Part shown: piece by piece, positions 1-8,867 of the stretch
Layout of the letters: every line of letters starts with the position of its first letter
Numbering within the stretch: the stretch's first letter is position 1
From: Halorientalis sp. LT38
GTDB lineage: Archaea > Halobacteriota > Halobacteria > Halobacteriales > Haloarculaceae
Direction of reading: 5' to 3'
NCBI RefSeq assembly: GCF_037031225.1
Contig: NZ_JAYEZN010000001.1
Coordinates: forward strand, 124,001 to 188,000
DNA length: 64,000 nt
Program-made: the position numbers and the translations under genes
Notes under the pieces: model-generated
The model's database searches: none
Told to the model about the DNA's origin: nothing
The model's input: only the letters and a program-made list of their open reading frames with translations

Positions 1-315
1 GTTGTTGACAAGGATCGTGATCTCGCCCAGTTCGTCGAGCACCGTCTCGGTCATCGCGTCGACGCGCTCCTCCTCGCGGACGTCGACCGTCGTCGCACAG
101 GCCTGCTGGCCCCTCGCTTCGATTTCCGCCGCGACCGGTTCCAGGTGCTCCATGTCCCGGCTGGCGACCGCCACGTCCGCGCCGTGGTCGGCCATCGCCA
201 GCGCTATCTCCTCGCCGATGCCCGTCCCCCCGCCGGTGATCAGCGCCGTCTCGCCCGCCAGCAGGTCGTCGGCGAACACGTCGGTACTGGGCGGCGTCGG
301 ATCGAACCCTGTCAT
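1..315 (-). CDS. SDR-family oxidoreductase (N-terminal part)
   Basis: The first 105 residues of a short-chain dehydrogenase/reductase; the rest lies beyond the left edge. The NAD(P)-binding Rossmann signature TGGGTGIG is at about residues 28-35, and the visible part ends at the NN of the family's NNAG motif. The glycine pattern and the central Asp-Val (TTVDVRE) fit the classical SDR fold, which oxidises or reduces alcohol/keto groups with a nicotinamide cofactor. It is divergent from an acyl-CoA dehydrogenase gene, so a role in fatty-acyl metabolism (for example a 2,4-dienoyl-CoA or 3-oxoacyl reductase) is plausible, but the substrate-binding half is missing. The ATG at 315 gives the usual short leader before the Rossmann strand. 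Confidence 0.85.
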   Translation of the reverse strand, partial: MTGFDPTPPSTDVFADDLLAGETALITGGGTGIGEEIALAMADHGADVAVASRDMEHLEPVAAEIEARGQQACATTVDVREEERVDAMTETVLDELGEITILVNN

Positions 316-454
316 CTCCTCTCCATCCCCGCAGACACACGGTAAATGCATTTCTAATTCCTTGTGATACGTTTCCACGCGACAGGCCGCGTGAACGCCG
401 CACCAGTTCTTGACACTCGGAAACAGTTAACACACTTACTGCCGTCGCGTGCCT

Positions 455-1591
455 ATGATCGATTTCTCCCTGACCGAGGAGCAACGGGCCGTCCGACAGA
501 CCGCCCGCGAGTTCGCCGAGAACGAGATCGAACCCGTGGCCCGCGAGCACGAGGAGAGCGGCGAGTGGCCCGAGGCCGTCTGGGAGACGGCCGTCGACGC
601 CGGCCTGATCGGCGTCTCGATCCCCGAGGAGTACGGCGGCGCCGGGATGGGGCAGGTCGAGGCCTCGATCTTCGCCGAGGAGATCGCCCGCGCCGACGCC
701 GGGATGCTCGCCGCCATCGGCACGGAGTTCGGCACGCGCATGATCGCCGAGTACGGTACCGAGGCACAGAAAGAGTGGATCCTCGAAGGCGTCTGCTCGG
801 GCGAACTGATCGGCGCGCTCGGAAACACCGAACCTGACCACGGGAGCGACGCGGCGAGCATCGAGACTACCGCAGAGAAGGAGGGCGACGAGTACGTGAT
901 CGACGGCGTCAAGACCTTCATCACCCACGGCGGCATCGCCGACTACGTCCTTACGATGTGCCGGACCGGCGTGGAGGGTCACGCTGGCATCTCGGCCATC
1001 ATCGTCGAGACCGACCGCGACGGGTTCGAGGTGGAGTCGGAGATCCACAAGATGGGCTGGAACGCCTCGAACACGGTCCAGCTCCGGTACGACGGCGTCC
1101 GAGTCCCCGAGGAGAACCTCGTCGGCTACGAGGACGCGGGCTTCTACCAGCTCATGGAGTTCTTCGAGGAGGAGCGGGTCGGCATCGCCGCCCAGGCGCT
1201 CGGGATCGCCCAGCGCTGTCTCGACGAGGCCGTCGAGTACGTCGGGGAAAGACGCCAGTTCGACCGGAAGATCCAGCAGTTCCAGGCCGTCCAGCACAAA
1301 GTAGCGGACATGGCGATCCAGGTCGAGAACGCCCGGCGGTTGACCTACGACGCCGCCGCGCGCATCGACCGCGGCGAGAAACCCACGAAACTCGCCAGCA
1401 TGGCCAAGCTCTACGCCTCCGAGGTCGCAGAGGCGGTGGCCAGCGACGCGATGCAACTCCACGGCGGCAACGGCTACACCCGCGACTACCCGGTCGAGCG
1501 CCAGTATCGCCACGCCAAACTCTACCAGATCGGCGAGGGGACCAGCGAGATCCAGCGCAACATCATCGCGAAAGAGCTACTGGATCTGTGA
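455..1591 (+). CDS. acyl-CoA dehydrogenase
   Basis: A 378-residue FAD-dependent acyl-CoA dehydrogenase, the usual family length, catalysing alpha,beta-desaturation of an acyl-CoA thioester in fatty or branched-chain acid breakdown. It shows the N-terminal helical domain (DFSLTEEQ opening), the central beta domain (NTEPDHGSD, then TFITHGG), and the C-terminal helical domain with [14 protein letters not shown] and the closing [16 protein letters not shown] motif. The catalytic Glu of short/medium-chain enzymes is expected in that last motif and EGTSEIQ fits. I chose the ATG at 455 because homologues begin MxDF; a GTG two codons upstream (449) is the alternative. A divergent SDR gene suggests shared acyl-CoA metabolism. 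Chain-length specificity cannot be read. Confidence 0.93.
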   Translation: MIDFSLTEEQRAVRQTAREFAENEIEPVAREHEESGEWPEAVWETAVDAGLIGVSIPEEYGGAGMGQVEASIFAEEIARADAGMLAAIGTEFGTRMIAEYGTEAQKEWILEGVCSGELIGALGNTEPDHGSDAASIETTAEKEGDEYVIDGVKTFITHGGIADYVLTMCRTGVEGHAGISAIIVETDRDGFEVESEIHKMGWNASNTVQLRYDGVRVPEENLVGYEDAGFYQLMEFFEEERVGIAAQALGIAQRCLDEAVEYVGERRQFDRKIQQFQAVQHKVADMAIQVENARRLTYDAAARIDRGEKPTKLASMAKLYASEVAEAVASDAMQLHGGNGYTRDYPVERQYRHAKLYQIGEGTSEIQRNIIAKELLDL

Positions 1592-1828
1592 CTCCCCGCA
1601 AGACAAGGATGGGTCGGAGAAAGAATATTTCAGATACATTTATATAGCAAGGTAGACAATAATAGGTATCGGTCTTTCGTCATGCTCGGGCGTCCGGCAC
1701 GAGATTGACTGATCGTAGGTATTCGATGATATACGCACATAGCGGACAGCAGGTGTACAGCGACGAGACGACGCCGCACCCGAATCGTCCCGGGGCAACG
1801 CTCGGACGGATCGGGGGATGGGTAACCG
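1592..1828. promoter_or_regulatory. intergenic region with TATA-like element
   Basis: A 237-base gap, less GC-rich than its surroundings, between acyl-CoA dehydrogenase and the DUF11 lipoprotein. An AT-rich stretch with ACATTTATATAGC at about 1636-1648 is a good haloarchaeal TATA candidate. If used for the downstream gene it would leave a 5' leader of roughly 160 bases, long for a halophile. No RNA gene or open frame is evident. Confidence 0.4.
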
Positions 1829-4468
1829 ATGAGTGACCGAGACTCACCGGACGGTCGGGACTCCCCGGGGGACCGGATCACGCGCCGTCGCGCGCTCCAG
1901 ACGGTCGGGGCGGGCGGTGCGCTGGCGCTGGCCGGCTGTATCCACGACGATCCGCCGTGCCGGGATCGTCACGTGGACCTCAGCACGGGGACGACCGACT
2001 TCACGAAGGACGCGTTCGGCGTGACGGACACCGACTGGCGGGTGACGGCGTCACCCGACAACACGACAGGCCAGGCGATCAGCGTCCAGCCGGTCAATCA
2101 GTGGGTCACGCTCACCAGTGCGAACTGGATCGACCCCTATGGGACCGGCGGCTGGCCGACCACTGTCGATCCCAACGGGGATTACGTCTACGAGATCGAC
2201 TTCGAGGTGCCGGACACCTGGGAAGAGGGACAGTGTGAGCTTCGCATTCACAATTGGTCCGTCGACGACCAGGCGACGATCGAACTCGACGGCCCGTCCG
2301 GAACGACGCAACTCGATCAGGGCGCCGGCCACACGACGCTGAAGGGCCCGGTGATCGAGCCGGTGACCGCCGGACAGTACACGCTCCGTGCGAACGTTCG
2401 GAACAACGCGACCGTCAGCGGATTGCTCGTCCACGCGGACCTGTTCTGTGACTGCGACGAGCCCGTGGACGACGGCGAGTGCGACCTCTCGATCAGGAAG
2501 GAACACGTAGGCGACGCCGCCACGGCCGGACAGCCGACCGAGTTCCAGATCACCGTCTGTAACGAGGGCGACGGCGACTGCGAGGAGGCCGTCACCGTCG
2601 AGGACGCGCTCCCGAGCGGCACGACGTACGTCGACGTGTCCGGCACCGACTGGACCGCCTCGGAGTCCGGCGGCACCGTCACCGCCGAACACCCGAACGC
2701 GAACGGGCTGGCACCCGGTGCCTGCCTCTCGACGCTCACCGTCGAGGTCGAGGTCGGATCGATGGACGAGACCGGTGACGTCATCGAGAACTGCGCGACC
2801 GTCCGGCAGGGCGACGCCGACGCGGCCTACAAGCAGGACTGCGTCAGGGTTCCCGTCAGGCCCCCGCTCGGTGAGCCGTGTGACCTGTCGATCGAAAAAT
2901 CCCACGACGGCGCCGCCGTCGCACCCGGCGACACCACGGCGTTCCAGATCGACGTCTGCAACGAGGGCGACGAGCTCTGCCGCGGCATCGTGACCGTCGT
3001 CGACGACCTCCCGAACGGCGTGACGTTCGTCGGCGCGTCCGGAACCGACTGGAGCGTCACCGAGACCGGCGGCGTCGTGACGGCCGAGCATCCGAACACC
3101 AGCGGCCTCGCCGCCGGCGACTGCCTGCCGTCGATCACGGTCGAAGTCGAGGTCGGGTCGATGGACGAGGTCGGTGACGCGATCCGCAACTGCGCCCATC
3201 TCAAATACGGCGACAGTAACACAGCCAACGACCGGGACTGCGTGCAGATCCCGATCGATCCGGACGGCGACGGGAAGTGTGACCTCTCGATCCGCAAGCG
3301 TCACGACGGCGCCGCGGTCGCACACGGTGACACGACCGAATTTCTGATCGACGTGTGCAACGACGGCGACGGCCCCTGCGTCAACCCGGTGCGGGTCGTC
3401 GACGACCTGCCCAACGGGGTCAGCTACGTCGGTGCCTCCGGCACCGGCTGGTCGGTCACCGAGAACAACGGCGTCGTGGAAGCCGAGCACGCGAACGCGG
3501 GCGGACTGGCGGCAGGCGACTGTCTGCCGACCATCACCATCGAGGTCGAGGTCGGCTCGATCGACGAAGTCGGCGACGCCGTCCGCAACTGTGCCTGGCT
3601 CGAGGGCGAGGACGCGGACCCCGACCTCGACCGGGACTGCGTGCAGGTTCCGATCGATCCGGACGGGAGCGGGAACTGCCTCCTCTCGATCCGCAAGCGC
3701 CACGACGGCTCGGAGGTCGCACCGGGGGACACGACCCAGTTCCAGATCACCGTCTGCAACGACGGCGACGGTCGCTGTACCGAGCCCGTGCGCGTCGTCG
3801 ACGAACTGCCCGGCGGGACCAGTTACGTCGGTGCGTCCGGCAACGGCTGGACGTTCGACAGCCCGTCCAGCGGGCTCGTCGAACTCGAACATCAAAACGC
3901 CGCCGGGCTCGCGCCCGGCGACTGTCTGCCGACCGTCACCCTCGAGGTCGCGGTCGGGTCTATGGACGAGACGGGCGACGCCATCCGCAACTGCGCCAGA
4001 CTCGAAGGCGAGAACGTGGATCCGGACCTCGATCGGGATTGCGTCCAGGTGCCGGTCACCCAGACGAACGTCGGCTGTGACGAACTGGAGGTCGAGAAGG
4101 TCGCGCCGAACCAGTTCACCTACGGGAACCAGGGAACCTACGAGATCAGGGTCTGCAACCCGAGCAACCAGCAGTGTGAGAGTCGGATCAGAGTGACCGA
4201 CGACCTCCCGGACGGCATGACGTTCGTCTCGGGGAGCGGGAGCGGCTGGAGCGTCTCCGTCACCAACGGGGTCGTCACAGCGACGCACCCGAACAGTGGC
4301 GGGATCGCACCCGGGAACTGTCTCCCGGTGCTCACGCTGACCGTCGACGTCGCGCCGGCCAATCAGTTCCCCGGCGGCTCCGACGGCGTGCAGAACTGCG
4401 CACAGCTCACCGTCGACGGGGCCGTGATCCACGAGGACTGCCTCTACCACGTGATCACGAACCAGTAA
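1829..4468 (+). CDS. Tat-exported lipoprotein with five DUF11 repeats
   Basis: An 879-residue surface protein. A twin-arginine motif (RRRALQ near residue 19) and a lipobox LAGC (Cys37) predict Tat export and lipid anchoring on the outer membrane face. Residues 40-210 form a unique N-terminal domain with a secretory-protein look. Five tandem DUF11-type Ig-like repeats of about 133 residues then begin near residues 218, 351, 484, 617 and 750. Each opens C(D/L)LSIRK, has a central VCNEGDG-type loop, a VDDLPNG motif, a GLAxGxCLP segment and a closing NC...RDCVQVP, so each repeat carries conserved cysteines. Such repeats are typical of surface stalks or adhesins. Ligand and partner are unknown. 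It appears monocistronic. Confidence 0.85.
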   Translation: MSDRDSPDGRDSPGDRITRRRALQTVGAGGALALAGCIHDDPPCRDRHVDLSTGTTDFTKDAFGVTDTDWRVTASPDNTTGQAISVQPVNQWVTLTSANWIDPYGTGGWPTTVDPNGDYVYEIDFEVPDTWEEGQCELRIHNWSVDDQATIELDGPSGTTQLDQGAGHTTLKGPVIEPVTAGQYTLRANVRNNATVSGLLVHADLFCDCDEPVDDGECDLSIRKEHVGDAATAGQPTEFQITVCNEGDGDCEEAVTVEDALPSGTTYVDVSGTDWTASESGGTVTAEHPNANGLAPGACLSTLTVEVEVGSMDETGDVIENCATVRQGDADAAYKQDCVRVPVRPPLGEPCDLSIEKSHDGAAVAPGDTTAFQIDVCNEGDELCRGIVTVVDDLPNGVTFVGASGTDWSVTETGGVVTAEHPNTSGLAAGDCLPSITVEVEVGSMDEVGDAIRNCAHLKYGDSNTANDRDCVQIPIDPDGDGKCDLSIRKRHDGAAVAHGDTTEFLIDVCNDGDGPCVNPVRVVDDLPNGVSYVGASGTGWSVTENNGVVEAEHANAGGLAAGDCLPTITIEVEVGSIDEVGDAVRNCAWLEGEDADPDLDRDCVQVPIDPDGSGNCLLSIRKRHDGSEVAPGDTTQFQITVCNDGDGRCTEPVRVVDELPGGTSYVGASGNGWTFDSPSSGLVELEHQNAAGLAPGDCLPTVTLEVAVGSMDETGDAIRNCARLEGENVDPDLDRDCVQVPVTQTNVGCDELEVEKVAPNQFTYGNQGTYEIRVCNPSNQQCESRIRVTDDLPDGMTFVSGSGSGWSVSVTNGVVTATHPNSGGIAPGNCLPVLTLTVDVAPANQFPGGSDGVQNCAQLTVDGAVIHEDCLYHVITNQ

Positions 4469-4616
4469 TCCCGCACGAGGTCGCTCCCGCCAGCGCCTCG
4501 TCCGACGCTGATCGACTTTCGACGCTCGTTTTCGTTGTCGCCGACACCGCCCGCGCTACTCGGTGTCCGTTCCAACCCAGAATAGCCACAGCCACCGCAG
4601 GTCCGAACTGCCCGGC

Positions 4617-5654
4617 TCAGTCGTCTTTCAGGTCGCTCTCGTCGAGCGGTTCCCAGTCGCCGGGTTCGTCCGTCGTGTCCTCGACGTCCCCGTCCTCGAT
4701 CGCGTCGTCGATGACCGTCGGCTCGTCGTCCGCGTCGGCGGGCTCGAAGGCGTCCTCGCCGGACTGTTCCTCGAAAGCGTCCTCGATCACGTCGTGGGCG
4801 TCCGCGCCCCCCGTCTCGAAGGCATCCCCGGACTCGCCGAAGGGATCGTCCGAGTCGTCGATCCGTTCCTCGTCGGGCTCGGCGGGCGGTTCCCAGTCGG
4901 TGTCGGCCTCCGTCGCCTCGCTGACGGCCCGGTCGATGTCCTCGGAAGTCGGAGGCTCGCGCCCGCCGTCGTCGGGGTCCTCGGCCGTCGCCGCACCGGC
5001 GGACTCGGCGTGCTCGTCCCGTGCCGGCTCGGGATCGGAGCCTCCCGAGTCGTCCACCAGGTCGATCGAGGCCGGATCCACCTTCTCGGCCGACTGCTCC
5101 GGTGCGGGGTCCTGTTCCGGTTCGTCCACCGCAGTTGCTTCCCCTTCGTCGGTGGCTGGTTCGGTCTCGACTCCGTCGTCGGTCGACGCCGTGTCGGCGG
5201 CCGACCCCGTGTCCGCGGTCGTCGCCGGCTCGTCGCTCGTTGAGGAACCCCCCTCGGCGGCGGTCTCTTCGTCCGTCGAGTCAGCAGGCGCCGCGGGACC
5301 CTCGTCGACCGTCGACTCCGTCACCTCCTCGACCTCGGTCGCCGCGCCGGCCGTTGCGAACGATCCCTCGGAGTTCTCGACGCCTGCGGTGACACTGTCG
5401 GCGATCAGTTTGTGGACGAGGCCGACCGACCCGGCGTAGAGGACCACGAGCCCGGCCAGCGAGAAGAACCCGCCCGCGGCCAGGAAGAGTGGCTGCCCGA
5501 GGGCGAGCGACGTCGCCGACAGCGCGACCTCGCCACCGGTCGCCAGCAACCCGCCGAGGGCGACGAGGGCGCCGCTGACTACCAGCAGCGCGAAGACCAG
5601 GCCCACGAGCCGGAACCCGTACGCGAGCCCGTCGACGATTCTGACAGTTGTCAT
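4617..5654 (-). CDS. membrane protein with long acidic C-terminal tail
   Basis: I do not recognise the family with confidence. The protein of 345 residues has hydrophobic segments within the first 95 residues (around VGLVFALLVVSGALVALGGLL and the two that follow), then about 240 residues very rich in Asp, Glu, Ser and Thr with almost no hydrophobic clusters, ending DWEPLDESDLKDD. This is a membrane-anchored protein with a disordered acidic cytoplasmic tail, a common haloarchaeal architecture. The ATG at 5654 (MTTVRIVDGL) is preferred; an in-frame TTG at 5681 would add nine residues. It ends about 150 bases from the lipoprotein gene and converges with it. No functional motif is visible. Confidence 0.6.
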   Translation of the reverse strand: MTTVRIVDGLAYGFRLVGLVFALLVVSGALVALGGLLATGGEVALSATSLALGQPLFLAAGGFFSLAGLVVLYAGSVGLVHKLIADSVTAGVENSEGSFATAGAATEVEEVTESTVDEGPAAPADSTDEETAAEGGSSTSDEPATTADTGSAADTASTDDGVETEPATDEGEATAVDEPEQDPAPEQSAEKVDPASIDLVDDSGGSDPEPARDEHAESAGAATAEDPDDGGREPPTSEDIDRAVSEATEADTDWEPPAEPDEERIDDSDDPFGESGDAFETGGADAHDVIEDAFEEQSGEDAFEPADADDEPTVIDDAIEDGDVEDTTDEPGDWEPLDESDLKDD

Positions 5655-5792
5655 GTCGCTCCAGTTGGTACCAATCTCCAATAAGAGTACGCAACGTTTC
5701 GACCCCCGTACGGGCGCGCCGTCCGGCCATCGGTCGGATTCGCCCGTCGATTCGACCGCGTCTCATCGGAGAAACACGTCTCCCGTAACCGG

Positions 5793-6548
5793 CTAGCTGT
5801 CGGGCGGTTCGTCCGCCCCCGCGATGAGGGTCCCGGGGTCGGTGCCAGCCAGGAAGTCCGCGAGATCGTCGAGCGCGAAGACCGAGGCGGGCGTGTCCAG
5901 GTCGAGCAGCGTCCGGACCTTCGCCGCCATCCCGCCGGTCACGTCGGCCGCGTCGCTGCCGCCGAGTACGTCCGCGACGTCCTCGAACGCGTCGATCCGG
6001 TCGATCACGTCGTCGTTCGCGTCGAGGACGCCCGGAACCGCCGAACAGAGGCCCACCCGGTCGGCGTCCAGCCCCATCGCGAGCGCGACCACCAGTTCGT
6101 CGCCGCTGACGATGGTCGCCCCCGATCCCGCGTGAGCGATCACGTCACCGTGGAGCACCGGGACGAAGCCCTCGCCGAGCATCGTCCCGGCCTGTTCGGT
6201 CTCCAGTCCGAGTCCCCCGGCCTCGTCACGGCTCCCGGCCGACAGCGGATGGACCGGGACCGCGGGGACGCCGGCGTCGGCCAGCGCGTCGACGATCGCG
6301 TCGTTCAATCGGTTCATCGCGCCGTGGATCTCCCGGACGGCGTTCGCGTCCCCGGTCCCCTCGGTCCGGGTGACGCCGTGGCGAGTCGCGTGGTGGTGGC
6401 CGAAGCTTCCCCCGCCGTGGACCACGACCACGTCCTCGTCGGTGCCCGCGACGGCGGCCGCTGCACGTTCGATCGCTCCTTCGTCCAGCGTCTCGGGGTC
6501 GTCCTTGACGGTGACGACGCTGCCGCCGAGTTTGACGACGACCGTCAC
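5793..6548 (-). CDS. isopentenyl phosphate kinase
   Basis: A 251-residue amino-acid-kinase-fold enzyme that phosphorylates isopentenyl phosphate to isopentenyl diphosphate, the last step of the archaeal mevalonate branch. It opens VVVKLGGSVVT (Gly-rich ATP loop with the conserved Lys), has VVHGGGSFGHHHA near residues 43-55 including the family's substrate-binding His, and TGGMAAKVRTLL in the C-terminal half. Its start overlaps the stop of the mevalonate kinase gene by 4 bases (ATGA), so the two are translationally coupled and act in one pathway. Length and motifs match archaeal IPK well. Confidence 0.93.
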   Translation of the reverse strand: MTVVVKLGGSVVTVKDDPETLDEGAIERAAAAVAGTDEDVVVVHGGGSFGHHHATRHGVTRTEGTGDANAVREIHGAMNRLNDAIVDALADAGVPAVPVHPLSAGSRDEAGGLGLETEQAGTMLGEGFVPVLHGDVIAHAGSGATIVSGDELVVALAMGLDADRVGLCSAVPGVLDANDDVIDRIDAFEDVADVLGGSDAADVTGGMAAKVRTLLDLDTPASVFALDDLADFLAGTDPGTLIAGADEPPDS

Positions 6549-7540
6549 GCTCCCTCCTCGACGCGGACGCCGTCGGTGTCCAGTTCCGCCCGGAACGTCT
6601 CCTCACAGCCCGGCGTGTACGACAGCGCCGTGCGGGCCTCCTCGCTCTCGTCCAGGGCGACGATACACCCGCCGCCGCCGGCGCCGGTGAGTTTCGCCCC
6701 GAGCGCGTCGGACTCCCTGGCCGCCCACACCATCTCGTCCAGCGAACGCGACGAGACGCCGAGGGCCTCCAGGAGGCCGTGATTGAAGTCCATCAGCTGA
6801 CCGAGCTCTTCGAGATCGCCGGCCTGCAGGGCCCGTTCGCCCTGGCGCACGACGTCACCGATCGCCGACACCGTGTCCGCCGCGAAGTCGTACTCGTCCT
6901 TCAGCGCGCGGACGCCGGCCACCAGTTCGCCCGTGTCGCCCGCCCCGCCGTCGTAGCCGATGACGAACGGAAGATTCGGCACGTCACGGATGGCGTGGCA
7001 GTCGTCGCCCTCGATCCGGACGGCGCCGCCCACCGCCGAGCAGAACGTGTCCGCCCGCGAGGCCTGCCCGTCCTGCACGTCGTGTTCGACCCTGTAGGCG
7101 CGCTCGGCGATCTCGCGCGCCGAGAGTTCGACGCCGAGTTCGCGCGTCCCCGCGTCGATCCCCGCGACCACGACCGCGGCCGACGAGCCCAGCCCCGCCC
7201 CCAGCGGAATCTCACTCTCGATCGTGATGTCGAAGCCCGCGTCCGGCCGATCGGCCGCGTCGCGCGCCTGCGCCGCGGCGGCGTCGACGTACCCGATCGC
7301 CGCATCGACGAGCGATTCCGGGACGTCGATATCGGGCCGGTCGCTGGACTCGCCGCTGTACTCGACGGTGAACCCGTCCAGGCTCAGGTCCGTCGCCTGA
7401 ACGCGGAGGGCGTCGTCGTCGCGTTCCTCGACCGTGACCCTGGCCCGGCGTTCGATCGCGCAGGGCACCGCCGGCTCCCCGTACACCACCGCGTGTTCCC
7501 CGAAGAGGTAGACCTTCCCCGGTGCGCTGGAAACGACCAT
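6545..7540 (-). CDS. mvk: mevalonate kinase
   Basis: A 331-residue GHMP-family kinase that phosphorylates mevalonate in lipid (archaeol) precursor synthesis. The N-terminus SSAPGKVYLFGEHAVVYG is the mevalonate-kinase signature, PLGAGLGSSAAVVVAG is the GHMP ATP-binding loop, and KLTGAGGGGCIVAL is the C-terminal Gly-rich motif. The ATG at 7540 gives MVVSSAPGK; an upstream ATG at 7555 in the same frame is less likely. It lies downstream of the S2 gene on the same strand with a small membrane-protein gene between, an arrangement widely conserved in haloarchaea. Confidence 0.93.
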   Translation of the reverse strand: MVVSSAPGKVYLFGEHAVVYGEPAVPCAIERRARVTVEERDDDALRVQATDLSLDGFTVEYSGESSDRPDIDVPESLVDAAIGYVDAAAAQARDAADRPDAGFDITIESEIPLGAGLGSSAAVVVAGIDAGTRELGVELSAREIAERAYRVEHDVQDGQASRADTFCSAVGGAVRIEGDDCHAIRDVPNLPFVIGYDGGAGDTGELVAGVRALKDEYDFAADTVSAIGDVVRQGERALQAGDLEELGQLMDFNHGLLEALGVSSRSLDEMVWAARESDALGAKLTGAGGGGCIVALDESEEARTALSYTPGCEETFRAELDTDGVRVEEGA

Positions 7541-7579
7541 ATCCGCCCATTCCACTCTCGGGTAATGGAACTACCGGGT

Positions 7580-7951
7580 TCAGAGCACGTCCTCGGCGTA
7601 GAGGTACTCGCCCAGGTACCCCCCGAGCGCCGACATACCGACGACCACGGCCGAGAAAAACGCGAAGGCAAAGAGACCGAAGAACAGGCCGATCAGGCCC
7701 ATGCCACCCATCGATCCCGGTCCCATGCCGCCGGCCAGCGAGAAGATCCCGAGGAACCCGCCGACGATGAAGAGCAGGGGAAGCAAGGGAACGAGCGCGA
7801 CCACTCCGGCGAGCGCGCCGACGCGCACGCCGTCTCGCTGGTTCAGGTAGCCGGCGACCGCGCCGCCCAGCAGCGGTGAGAAGCCGGTGAACGAGAGGAC
7901 TATCGTGACGACGCCACCGATGATGGCGTTCATCGTCTGATCGCTGGCCAT
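7580..7951 (-). CDS. small multi-spanning membrane protein (DUF5518-like)
   Basis: A 123-residue, very hydrophobic protein with about four membrane segments: GGVVTIVLSFTGFSPLLGGAV, then a VGALAGVVALVPLLPLL stretch, a glycine/methionine-rich turn (GGMGPGSMGGMG) and LIGLFFGLFAFAFFSAVVVGM. The pattern of a repeated Gly-rich LxGGxxxGYL unit resembles the DUF5518 haloarchaeal family; function unknown. I start it at the ATG at 7951 (MASDQTMNAIIGG); longer in-frame extensions are arginine/threonine-rich and look non-coding. It lies between S2 and mevalonate kinase on the same strand. Confidence 0.75.
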   Translation of the reverse strand: MASDQTMNAIIGGVVTIVLSFTGFSPLLGGAVAGYLNQRDGVRVGALAGVVALVPLLPLLFIVGGFLGIFSLAGGMGPGSMGGMGLIGLFFGLFAFAFFSAVVVGMSALGGYLGEYLYAEDVL

Positions 7952-8027
7952 ACCTGGTGCTCGAATGGCTGCCTCAAAGCTCTTGATGAACCGACGGATC
8001 GGAAAAACGGCCGTCTCGCGACGAAAT

Positions 8028-8867
8028 CTACAGTTCGCTCTCGAAGTCCTCGAGGGCGTAGGCCGGTTCGGCACCGCGGCGGTCGAGCGTCTCGTTGGCC
8101 AGCAGCCAGTAGACGACCGACAGCGCCTTGCGCCCCTTGTTGTTCGTGGGGACCACGAGGTCGACGTTGCTCGTCTGGTTGTTGGAGTCACACATCGCGA
8201 TGACCGGGATGCCCACCGTGATGGCCTCCTTCACAGCTTGCGAGTCGCCGATGGGGTCGGTCACGACTACGACGTCGGGCTCGATGTAGCCCTCGTAGTC
8301 GGGGTTGGTCAGCGTGCCCGGGATGAAGCGGCCGGTGCGGGCGCGTGCGCCCACGGCGTCGGCGAACTTCTCGGCCGGGAAGCGACCGTACTGGCGCGAG
8401 GAGGCCACGAGCACCTGCTCGGGGTTGTAGCCCGCCAGGAAGTCCGCGGCCGTGCGGATCCGCTGGTCGGTCATCGAGACGTCCAGGACGTACAGCCCGT
8501 CGGTCCGGACGCGGTGGATGAACCGCTCCATGTCCTTCGTCTTCTGCTGGGTCCCGATGTGGACACCAGCCGCCAGGTAGTCCTCGACCGGGATGAGGAG
8601 GTCCGCCTCCTCGTCGGGCATGACGTCCTCGTCAAGGCTCGGCTCCGCCTCTGCCTCCTCGGTCTCGTCGTCGGCCGCCGCGTCGGCCGCGTCCTCGACC
8701 GGGTCCTCGGATTCGCCCGACTCGGTGTCGGGGGTCTGTTCCTCGTCGTCGGCCTCGGCGTCGGCCGCGTCGGGGTCGGGTTCCGGCTCCGCACCGGCCT
8801 CGCCGGTCGGCTCCGGGTCGACCTCCGACTCGGCGGCGTCGAGACCCTCTTCGTCGTTTCCACTCAT
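8028..8867 (-). CDS. rps2: 30S ribosomal protein S2
   Basis: A 279-residue small-subunit protein. The conserved core begins around residue 80 ([24 protein letters not shown]) and runs through [18 protein letters not shown] and [27 protein letters not shown] to [15 protein letters not shown]. The first 75 residues are a low-complexity Asp/Glu/Ala extension typical of haloarchaeal S2 and absent from bacterial S2. The start overlaps the enolase stop by 4 bases. It belongs to the S9 operon. Confidence 0.97.
   Translation of the reverse strand: MSGNDEEGLDAAESEVDPEPTGEAGAEPEPDPDAADAEADDEEQTPDTESGESEDPVEDAADAAADDETEEAEAEPSLDEDVMPDEEADLLIPVEDYLAAGVHIGTQQKTKDMERFIHRVRTDGLYVLDVSMTDQRIRTAADFLAGYNPEQVLVASSRQYGRFPAEKFADAVGARARTGRFIPGTLTNPDYEGYIEPDVVVVTDPIGDSQAVKEAITVGIPVIAMCDSNNQTSNVDLVVPTNNKGRKALSVVYWLLANETLDRRGAEPAYALEDFESEL

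Noticed and set aside
2051-4450. 799-codon minus-strand open frame opposite the DUF11 lipoprotein
   Set aside because: The plus-strand gene has a clear Tat signal and five repeats; the antisense frame is a high-GC artefact.
4563-5439. Long plus-strand open frames opposite the acidic-tail membrane protein
   Set aside because: Ser/Pro/Arg-rich translations without family resemblance; they mirror the GAC/GAG codons of the real minus-strand gene.
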